From Metellina segmentata (taxonomy: Eukaryota; Arthropoda; Arachnida; Araneae; Tetragnathidae), in the NCBI GenBank assembly GCA_947359465.1, contig OX375883.1, positions 94,748,293-94,812,292 on the forward strand: 64,000 bases of DNA, read 5' to 3'. Positions 1 to 9,349 of the stretch are shown here, one piece after another. Numbering within the stretch: the stretch's first letter is position 1; each line of letters begins with the position of its first letter. A model generated the notes under the pieces. The model had not been told where the DNA came from. It searched no databases and saw only the letters and a program-made list of their open reading frames with translations. The position numbers and the translations under genes are program-made.

Positions 1-619
1 GACTGAGATGTGGGGAGAGTGTTTTGTGTGAAGTATTCCCATAGAAATTAACGTGCTGCCGAGCGAAATGGGAGGGGTCTTTGTAATTTCAAAGCTCCCA
101 ATCCAAGTTCTCAGGCGATATAATTTCTAAGGGAATGAAAATTATTTGACTGAGATGTGGGGAGAGTGTTTTGTGTGAAGTATTCCCATAGAAATTAACG
201 TGCTGCCGAGCGAAATGGGAGGGGTCTTTGTTATTTCAAAGCTCCCAATCCAAGTTCTCAGGCGATGTAATTTCTAAGGGAATGAAAAGGTATTTGACTG
301 AGATGTGGGGAGAGTGTTTTGTGTGAAGTATTCCCATAGAAATTAACGTGCTGCCGAGCGAAATGGGAGGGGTCTTTGTAATTTCTAAGCTCCCAATCCA
401 AGTTCTCAGGCGATGTAATTTCTAAGGGAATGAAAAGGTATTTGACTGAGTAGTGGGGAGAGTGTTTTGTGTGAAGTATTACCATAGAAATTAACGTGCT
501 GCCGAGCGAAATGGGAGGGGTCTTTGTAATTTCAAAGCTCCCAATCCAAGTTCTCAGGCGATGTAATTTCTAAGGGTATGAAAAGGTATTTGACTGAGAT
601 GTGGGGGGAGTGTTTTGTG

Positions 620-1305
620 TGAAGTATTCCCATAGAAATTAACGTGCTGCCGAGCGAAATGTGAGGGGTCTTTGTAATTTCAAAGCTCCCAATCCAAGTT
701 CTCAGGCGATGTAATTTCTATGGGAATGAAAAGGTATTTGACTGAGATGTGGGGGGAGTGTTTTGTGTGAAGTATTCCCATAGAAATTAACGTGCTGCCG
801 AGCGAAATGTGAGGGGTCTTTGTAATTTCAAAGCTCCCAATCCAAGTTCTCAGGCGATGTAATTTCTATGGGAATGAAAAGGTATTTGACTGAGATGTGG
901 GGAGAGTGTTTTGTGTGAAGTATTCCCATAGAAATTAACGTGCTGCCGAGCGAAATGGGAGGGGACTTTGTAATTTCAAAGCTCCCAATCCAAGTTCTCA
1001 GGCGATGTAATTTCTAAGGGAATGAAAATTATTTGACTGAGATGTGGGGAGAGTGTTTTGTGTTAAGTATTCCCATAGAAATTAACGTGCTGCCGAGCGA
1101 AATGGGAGGGGTCTTTGTAATTTCAAAGCTCCCAATCCAATTTCTCAGGCGACGTAATTTCTATGGGAATGAAAATGTATTTGACTGAGATGTGGGGAGA
1201 GTGTTTTGTGTGAAGTATTCCCATAGAAATTAACGTGCTGCCGAGCGAAATGGGAGGGGTCTTTGTAATTTCAAAGCTCCCAATCCAAGTTCTCAGGCGA
1301 TGTAA
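620..1305. repeat. Segment duplicated at 5797-6482 (offset 5,177 bp)
   Basis: The rare variant gtgttaagtatt occurs at 1063 and 6240, 5,177 bp apart, followed in both places by ccaatttctcaggcgacg and gaaaatgtattt. The neighbouring monomers carry the same order of tgtgagg, ggggact and attattt variants. Similarity ends near 1,305/6,482, where the left copy has ctatggg and the right copy has ctaaggg with attattt. The offset equals 35 monomers. Confidence 0.75.
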
Positions 1306-1318
1306 TTTCTATGGGAAT
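1217..1318. repeat. 16-bp inverted repeat inside the monomer (dyad)
   Basis: The left arm ATTCCCATAGAAATTA (1217-1232) and right arm TAATTTCTATGGGAAT (1303-1318) are exact reverse complements over 16 bp. They are separated by 70 bp within the monomer, and by 46 bp from one monomer's right arm to the next monomer's left arm. The arms are perfect in monomers with the ctatggg allele and have one mismatch in monomers with ctaaggg, so the dyad recurs throughout the array. Dyad symmetry is known in centromeric satellites that lack a CENP-B box. A structural role here is inference. Confidence 0.9.
1251..1282. repeat. Bulged hairpin motif, monomer positions 69-100
   Basis: TGGGAG (1251-1256) pairs with CTCCCA (1277-1282), and CTTTG (1261-1265) pairs with CAAAG (1272-1276). 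This gives an 11-bp stem with a GGGT bulge on the left strand and a six-base TAATTT loop. The same arrangement is present in most monomers. Variants such as gatccc, gcaccc, acctccc or tgtgagg weaken the outer stem. Confidence 0.75.
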
Positions 1319-2109
1319 GAAAAGGTATTTGACTGAGATGTGGGGAGAGTGTTTTGTGTGAAGTATTCCCATAGAAATTAACGTGCTGCCGAGCGAAATG
1401 GGAGGGGACTTTGTAATTTCAAAGCTCCCAATCCAAGTTCTCAGGCGATGTAATTTCTAAGGGAATGAAAATTATTTGACTGAGATGTGGGGAGAGTGTT
1501 TTGTGTGAAGTATTCCCATAGAAATTAACGTGCTGCCGAGCGAAATGGGAGGGGTCTTTGTTATTTCAAAGCTCCCAATCCAAGTTCAAAGGCGATGTAA
1601 TTTCTAAGGGAATGAAAAGGTATTTGACGGAGTAGTGGGGAGAGTGTTTTGTGTGAAGTATTCCCATAAAAATTAACGTGTTGCCGAGCGAAATGGGAGG
1701 GGGTCTTTGTAATTTCAAAGCTCCCAATCCAAGTTCTCAGGCGATGTAATTTCTATGGGAATGAAAAGGTATTTGACTGAGATGTAGGGAGAGTGTTTTG
1801 TGTGAAGTATTCCCATAGAAATTAACGTGCTGCCGAGCGAAATGGGAGGGGTCTTTGTAATTTCAAAGCTCCCAATCCAAGTTCTCAGGCGATGTAATTT
1901 CTAAGGGAATGAAAAGGTATTTGACTGAGATGTGGGGAGAGTGTTTTGTGTGAAGTATTCCCATAGAAATTAACGTGCTGCCGAGCGAAATGGGAGGGGT
2001 CTTTGTAATTTCAAAGCTCCCAATCCAAGTTCTCAGGCGATGTAATTCCTAAGGGTATGAAAAGGTATTTGACTGAGATGTGGGGGGAGTGTTTTGTGTG
2101 AAGTATTCC

Positions 2110-4364
2110 CATAGAAATTAACGTGCTGCCGAGCGAAATGGGAGGGGTCTTTGTTATTTCAAAGCTCCCAATCCAAGTTCAAAGGCGATGTAATTTCTAA
2201 GGGAATGAAAAGGTATTTGACGGAGTAGTGGGGAGAGTGTTTTGTGTGAAGTATTCCCATAAAAATTAACGTGTTGCCGAGCGAAATGGGAGGGGGTCTT
2301 TGTAATTTCAAAGCTCCCAATCCAAGTTCTCAGGCGATGTAATTTCTATGGGAATGAAAAGGTATTTGACTGAGATGTAGGGAGAGTGTTTTGTGTGAAG
2401 TATTCCCATAGAAATTAACGTGCTGCCGAGCGAAATGGGAGGGGTCTTTGTAATTTCAAAGCTCCCAATCCAAGTTCTCAGGCGATGTAATTTCTAAGGG
2501 AATGAAAAGGTATTTGACTGAGATGTGGGGAGAGTGTTTTGTGTGAAGTATTCCCATAGAAATTAACGTGCTGCCGAGCGAAATGGGAGGGGTCTTTGTA
2601 ATTTCAAAGCTCCCAATCCAAGTTCTCAGGCGATGTAATTCCTAAGGGTATGAAAAGGTATTTGACTGAGATGTGGGGGGAGTGTTTTGTGTGAAGTATT
2701 CCCATAGAAATTAACGTGCTGCCGAGCGAAATGTGAGGGGTCTTTGTAATTTCAAAGCTCCCAATCCAAGTTCTCAGGCGATGTAATTTCTATGGGAATG
2801 AAAAGGTATTTGACTGAGATGTGGGGAGAGTGTTTTGTGTGAAGTATTCCCATAGAAATTAACGTGCTGCCGAGCGAAATGGGAGGGGTCTTTGTAATTT
2901 CAAAGCTCCCAATCCAAGTTCTCAGGCGATGTAATTTCTAAGGGAATGAAAAGGTATTTGACTGAGATGTGGGGAGAGTGTTTTGAGTGAAGTATTCCCA
3001 TAGAAATTAACGTGCTGCCGAGCGAAATGGGAGGGGTCTTTGTAATTTCAAAGCTCCCAATCCAAGTTCTCAGGCGATGTAATTTCTATGGGAATGAAAA
3101 GGTATTTGACTGAGATGTGGGGAGAGTGTTTTGTGTGAAGTATTCCCATAGAAATTAACGTGCTGCCGAGCGAAATGGGAGGGGTCTTTGTAATTTCAAA
3201 GCTCCCAATCCAAGTTCTCAGGCGATGTAATTTCTAAGGGAATGAAAATTATTTGACTGAGATGTGGGGAGAGTGTTTTGTGTGAAGTATTCCCATAGAA
3301 ATTAACGTGCTGCCGAGCGAAATGGGAGGGGTCTTTGTTATTTCAAAGCTCCCAATCCAAGTTCAAAGGCGATGTAATTTCTAAGGGAATGAAAAGGTAT
3401 TTGACGGAGTAGTGGGGAGAGTGTTTTGTGTGAAGTATTCCCATAAAAATTAACGTGTTGCCGAGCGAAATGGGAGGGGGTCTTTGTAATTTCAAAGCTC
3501 CCAATCCAAGTTCTCAGGCGATGTAATTTCTATGGGAATGAAAAGGTATTTGACTGAGATGTAGGGAGAGTGTTTTGTGTGAAGTATTCCCATAGAAATT
3601 AACGTGCTGCCGAGCGAAATGGGAGGGGTCTTTGTAATTTCAAAGCTCCCAATCCAAGTTCTCAGGCGATGTAATTTCTAAGGGAATGAAAAGGTATTTG
3701 ACTGAGATGTGGGGAGAGTGTTTTGTGTGAAGTATTCCCATAGAAATTAACGTGCTGCCGAGCGAAATGGGAGGGGTCTTTGTAATTTCAACGCTCCCAA
3801 TCCAAGTTCTCAGGCGATGTAATTCCTAAGGGTATGAAAAGGTATTTGACTGAGATGTGGGGGGAGTGTTTTGTGTGAAGTATTCCCATAGAAATTAACG
3901 TGCTGCCGAGCGAAATGTGAGGGGTCTTTGTAATTTCAAAGCTCCCAATCCAAGTTCTCAGGCGATGTAATTTCTATGGGAATGAAAAGGTATTTGACTG
4001 AGATGTGGGGAGAGTGTTTTGTGTGAAGTATTCCCATAGAAATTAACGTGCTGCCGAGCGAAATGGGAGGGGTCTTTGTAATTTCAAAGCTCCCAATCCA
4101 AGTTCTCAGGCGATGTAATTTCTAAGGGAATGAAAAGGTATTTGACTGAGATGTGGGGAGAGTGTTTTGAGTGAAGTATTCCCATAGAAATTAACGTGCT
4201 GCCGAGCGAAATGGGAGGGGTCTTTGTAATTTCAAAGCTCCCAATCCAAGTTCTCAGGCGATGTAATTTCTATGGGAATGAAAAGGTATTTGACTGAGAT
4301 GTGGGGAGAGTGTTTTGTGTGAAGTATTCCCATAGAAATTAACGTGCTGCCGAGCGAAATGGGA
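2110..4364. repeat. Tandem 8-monomer HOR, 1,184-bp step (first block)
   Basis: Markers recur exactly 1,184 bp (8 x 148) apart: cggag at 2221 and 3405, cctaaggg at 2641 and 3825, and gagtga at 2985 and 4169. The order of variant monomers between them is the same. Similarity breaks near 3,180/4,364, where ggggtct faces ggggact. This is the signature of unequal exchange between misaligned arrays. Confidence 0.85.
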
Positions 4365-5005
4365 GGGGACTTTGTAATTTCAAAGCTCCCAATCCGAGTT
4401 CTCAGGCGATGTAATTTCTAAGGGAATAAAAATTATTTGACTGAGATGTGGGGAGAGTGTTTTGTGTGAAGTATTCCCATAGAAATTAACGCGCTACCGA
4501 GCGAAATGGGAGGGGTCTTTAAAATTTCAAAGCTCCCAATCAAATTTCTCAGGCGACGTAATTTCTATGGGAATGAAAAGGTATTTGACTGAGATGTGGG
4601 GAGAGTGTTTTGTGTGAAGTATTCCCATAGAAATTAACGTGCTGCCGAGCGAAATGGGAGGGGTCTTTGTAATTTCAAAGCTCCCAATCCAAGTTCTCAG
4701 GCGATGTAATTTCTAAGGGAATGAAAATTATTTGACTGAGATGTGGGGAGAGTGTTTTGTGTGAAGTATTCCCATAGAAATTAACGTGCTGCCGAACGAA
4801 ATGGGAGGGGTCTTTGTTATTTCAAAGCTCCCAATCCAAGTTCAAAGGCGATGTCATTTCTATGGGAATGAAAAGGTATTTGACTGAGATGTGGGGAGAG
4901 TGTTTTGTGTGAAGTATTCCCATAGAAATTAACGTGCTGCCGAGCGAAATGGGAGGGGTCTTTGTAATTTCAAAGCTCCCAATCCAAGTTCTCAGGCGAT
5001 GTAAT
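2110..5005. repeat. 2.9-kb segment repeated at 6546-9441 (offset 4,436 bp)
   Basis: Several rare variants recur exactly 4,436 bp apart: gcgctaccga at 4491 and 8927, the aatgaaaatt start at 3241 and 7677, and atgtcatttc at 4851 and 9287. The unusual monomer with aataaaaatt, ctttaaaattt and caaatttctc is present in both. Private differences include aatccgagtt at about 4396, gtaacttc at about 8814, tcaaaaatcc at about 9111 and ctatggtaatg at about 7971. Similarity ends near 5,005, where the right copy lacks one monomer. Confidence 0.85.
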
Positions 5006-6545
5006 TTCTAAGGGAATGAAAAGGTATTTGACTGAGATGTGGGGTGAGTGTTTTGTGTGAAGTATTCCCATAGAAATTAACGTGCTGCCGAGCGAAATGG
5101 GAGGGGTCTTTGTAATTTCAAAGCTCCCAATCCAAGTTCTCAGGCGATGTAATTTCTATGGGAATGAAAAGGTATTTGACTGAGATGTGGTGAGAGTGTT
5201 TTGTGTGAAGTATTCCCATAGAAATTAACGTGCTGCCGAGCGAAATGGGAGGGGTCTTTGTAATTTCAAAGCTCCCAATCCAAGTTCACAGGCGATGTAA
5301 TTTCTATGGGAATGAAAAGGTATTTGACTGAGATGTGGGGAGAGTGTTTTGTGTGAAGTATTCCCATAGAAATTAACGTGCTGCCGAGCGAAATGTGAGG
5401 GGTCTTTGTAATTTCAAAGCTCCCAATCCAAGTTCTCAGGCGATGTAATTTCTAAGGGAATGAAAAGGTATTTGACTGAGATGTGGTGAGAGTGTTTTGT
5501 GTGAAGTATTCCCATAGAAATTAACGTGCTGCCGAGCGAAATGGGAGGGGTCTTTGTAATTTTAAAGCTCCCAATCCAAGTTCTCAGGCGATGTAATTTC
5601 TAAGGGAATGAAAATTATTTGACTGAGATGTGGGGAGAGTGTTTTGCGTGAAGTATTCCCATAGAAATTAACGTGCTGCCGAGCGAAATGGGAGGGGTCT
5701 TTGTTATTTCAAAGCTCCCAATCCAAGTTCAAAGGCGATGTAATTTCTATGGGAATGAAAAGGTATTTGACTGAGATGTGGGGAGAGTGTTTTGTGTGAA
5801 GTATTCCCATAGAAATTAACGTGCTGCCGAGCGAAATGTGAGGGGTCTTTGTAATTTCAAAGCTCCCAATCCAAGTTCTCAGGCGATGTAATTTCTATGG
5901 GAATGAAAAGGTATTTGACTGAGATGTGGGGGGAGTGTTTTGTGTGAAGTATTCCCATAGAAATTAACGTGCTGCCGAGCGAAATGTGAGGGGTCTTTGT
6001 AATTTCAAAGCTCCCAATCCAAGTTCTCAGGCGATGTAATTTCTATGGGAATGAAAAGGTATTTGACTGAGATGTGGGGAGAGTGTTTTGTGTGAAGTAT
6101 TCCCATAGAAATTAACGTGCTGCCGAGCGAAATGGGAGGGGACTTTGTAATTTCAAAGCTCCCAATCCAAGTTCTCAGGCGATGTAATTTCTAAGGGAAT
6201 GAAAATTATTTGACTGAGATGTGGGGAGAGTGTTTTGTGTTAAGTATTCCCATAGAAATTAACGTGCTGCCGAGCGAAATGGGAGGGGTCTTTGTAATTT
6301 CAAAGCTCCCAATCCAATTTCTCAGGCGACGTAATTTCTATGGGAATGAAAATGTATTTGACTGAGATGTGGGGAGAGTGTTTTGTGTGAAGTATTCCCA
6401 TAGAAATTAACGTGCTGCCGAGCGAAATGGGAGGGGTCTTTGTAATTTCAAAGCTCCCAATCCAAGTTCTCAGGCGATGTAATTTCTAAGGGAATGAAAA
6501 TTATTTGACTGAGATGTGGGGAGAGTGTTTTGTGTGAAGTATTCC

Positions 6546-8801
6546 CATAGAAATTAACGTGCTGCCGAGCGAAATGGGAGGGGTCTTTGTTATTTCAAAG
6601 CTCCCAATCCAAGTTCAAAGGCGATGTAATTTCTAAGGGAATGAAAAGGTATTTGACGGAGTAGTGGGGAGAGTGTTTTGTGTGAAGTATTCCCATAAAA
6701 ATTAACGTGTTGCCGAGCGAAATGGGAGGGGGTCTTTGTAATTTCAAAGCTCCCAATCCAAGTTCTCAGGCGATGTAATTTCTATGGGAATGAAAAGGTA
6801 TTTGACTGAGATGTAGGGAGAGTGTTTTGTGTGAAGTATTCCCATAGAAATTAACGTGCTGCCGAGCGAAATGGGAGGGGTCTTTGTAATTTCAAAGCTC
6901 CCAATCCAAGTTCTCAGGCGATGTAATTTCTAAGGGAATGAAAAGGTATTTGACTGAGATGTGGGGAGAGTGTTTTGTGTGAAGTATTCCCATAGAAATT
7001 AACGTGCTGCCGAGCGAAATGGGAGGGGTCTTTGTAATTTCAAAGCTCCCAATCCAAGTTCTCAGGCGATGTAATTCCTAAGGGTATGAAAAGGTATTTG
7101 ACTGAGATGTGGGGGGAGTGTTTTGTGTGAAGTATTCCCATAGAAATTAACGTGCTGCCGAGCGAAATGTGAGGGGTCTTTGTAATTTCAAAGCTCCCAA
7201 TCCAAGTTCTCAGGCGATGTAATTTCTATGGGAATGAAAAGGTATTTGACTGAGATGTGGGGAGAGTGTTTTGTGTGAAGTATTCCCATAGAAATTAACG
7301 TGCTGCCGAGCGAAATGGGAGGGGTCTTTGTAATTTCAAAGCTCCCAATCCAAGTTCTCAGGCGATGTAATTTCTAAGGGAATGAAAAGGTATTTGACTG
7401 AGATGTGGGGAGAGTGTTTTGAGTGAAGTATTCCCATAGAAATTAACGTGCTGCCGAGCGAAATGGGAGGGGTCTTTGTAATTTCAAAGCTCCCAATCCA
7501 AGTTCTCAGGCGATGTAATTTCTATGGGAATGAAAAGGTATTTGACTGAGATGTGGGGAGAGTGTTTTGTGTGAAGTATTCCCATAGAAATTAACGTGCT
7601 GCCGAGCGAAATGGGAGGGGTCTTTGTAATTTCAAAGCTCCCAATCCAAGTTCTCAGGCGATGTAATTTCTAAGGGAATGAAAATTATTTGACTGAGATG
7701 TGGGGAGAGTGTTTTGTGTGAAGTATTCCCATAGAAATTAACGTGCTGCCGAGCGAAATGGGAGGGGTCTTTGTTATTTCAAAGCTCCCAATCCAAGTTC
7801 AAAGGCGATGTAATTTCTAAGGGAATGAAAAGGTATTTGACGGAGTAGTGGGGAGAGTGTTTTGTGTGAAGTATTCCCATAAAAATTAACGTGTTGCCGA
7901 GCGAAATGGGAGGGGGTCTTTGTAATTTCAAAGCTCCCAATCCAAGTTCTCAGGCGATGTAATTTCTATGGTAATGAAAAGGTATTTGACTGAGATGTAG
8001 GGAGAGTGTTTTGTGTGAAGTATTCCCATAGAAATTAACGTGCTGCCGAGCGAAATGGGAGGGGTCTTTGTAATTTCAAAGCTCCCAATCCAAGTTCTCA
8101 GGCGATGTAATTTCTAAGGGAATGAAAAGGTATTTGACTGAGATGTGGGGAGAGTGTTTTGTGTGAAGTATTCCCATAGAAATTAACGTGCTGCCGAGCG
8201 AAATGGGAGGGGTCTTTGTAATTTCAACGCTCCCAATCCAAGTTCTCAGGCGATGTAATTCCTAAGGGTATGAAAAGGTATTTGACTGAGATGTGGGGGG
8301 AGTGTTTTGTGTGAAGTATTCCCATAGAAATTAACGTGCTGCCGAGCGAAATGTGAGGGGTCTTTGTAATTTCAAAGCTCCCAATCCAAGTTCTCAGGCG
8401 ATGTAATTTCTATGGGAATGAAAAGGTATTTGACTGAGATGTGGGGAGAGTGTTTTGTGTGAAGTATTCCCATAGAAATTAACGTGCTGCCGAGCGAAAT
8501 GGGAGGGGTCTTTGTAATTTCAAAGCTCCCAATCCAAGTTCTCAGGCGATGTAATTTCTAAGGGAATGAAAAGGTATTTGACTGAGATGTGGGGAGAGTG
8601 TTTTGAGTGAAGTATTCCCATAGAAATTAACGTGCTGCCGAGCGAAATGGGAGGGGTCTTTGTAATTTCAAAGCTCCCAATCCAAGTTCTCAGGCGATGT
8701 AATTTCTATGGGAATGAAAAGGTATTTGACTGAGATGTGGGGAGAGTGTTTTGTGTGAAGTATTCCCATAGAAATTAACGTGCTGCCGAGCGAAATGGGA
8801 G
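6546..8801. repeat. Tandem 8-monomer HOR, 1,184-bp step (second block)
   Basis: cggag lies at 6657 and 7841, again 1,184 bp apart, with the same series of marker monomers as in the block at 2110-4364. The pair as a whole is a copy of that block at an offset of 4,436 bp. The variant tcaacgctccc appears only in the right-hand unit of each pair (near 3790 and 8226), so the 8-mer doubled first and the pair was copied later. Confidence 0.85.
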
Positions 8802-9349
8802 GGGACTTTGTAACTTCAAAGCTCCCAATCCAAGTTCTCAGGCGATGTAATTTCTAAGGGAATAAAAATTATTTGACTGAGATGTGGGGAGAGTGTTTTG
8901 TGTGAAGTATTCCCATAGAAATTAACGCGCTACCGAGCGAAATGGGAGGGGTCTTTAAAATTTCAAAGCTCCCAATCAAATTTCTCAGGCGACGTAATTT
9001 CTATGGGAATGAAAAGGTATTTGACTGAGATGTGGGGAGAGTGTTTTGTGTGAAGTATTCCCATAGAAATTAACGTGCTGCCGAGCGAAATGGGAGGGGT
9101 CTTTGTAATTTCAAAAATCCCAATCCAAGTTCTCAGGCGATGTAATTTCTAAGGGAATGAAAATTATTTGACTGAGATGTGGGGAGAGTGTTTTGTGTGA
9201 AGTATTCCCATAGAAATTAACGTGCTGCCGAACGAAATGGGAGGGGTCTTTGTTATTTCAAAGCTCCCAATCCAAGTTCAAAGGCGATGTCATTTCTATG
9301 GGAATGAAAAGGTATTTGACTGAGATGTGGGGAGAGTGTTTTGTGTGAA

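Larger units (their letters stand above)
1183..1330 (+). repeat. Representative consensus-like monomer (148 bp)
   Basis: This copy is close to the majority sequence and serves as the reference for monomer coordinates 1-148. It has 42 A, 43 T, 42 G, 21 C. The CpGs are in acgtgc (52-53), ccgagcg (60-61 and 64-65) and ggcgat (116-117). A G-rich segment ggggagag lies near 12-19 and a G/T-rich tract gttttgtgtg at 21-30. Recurring variable sites are gatgtggggag / gtggtgag / gtagggag / gtggggggag / gagtagtgg near 7-17, ttttgtgtg / ttttttgtg / ttttgcgtg near 22-30, ctgcc / ttgcc / ccgcc near 56-60, tgggagg / tgtgagg near 71, ggggtct / ggggact near 78, ttctcagg / ttcacagg / ttcaaagg near 110, and ctaaggg / ctatggg at 130. 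The blocks around 35-50 and 60-69 rarely change. Confidence 0.95.

Noticed and set aside
1240..1262. CENP-B box
   Set aside because: The minus strand contains TTTCGCTCGGC, which matches the TTCG start of the box, but the central A and the CGGG end are missing. The cttcgtaat variant of Domain D does not fit either.
1183..1330. G-quadruplex motif from ggggagag and gggaggggt
   Set aside because: There are only two short G-rich patches about 55 bp apart per monomer, so four G runs do not fall within usual loop lengths.
4420..4435. AATAAA polyadenylation signals (gaataaaaatt near 4423 and 8860; gaaataaacg in Domain D and near 40430 and 43094)
   Set aside because: They arise from single-base monomer variants, with no gene upstream; chance matches.
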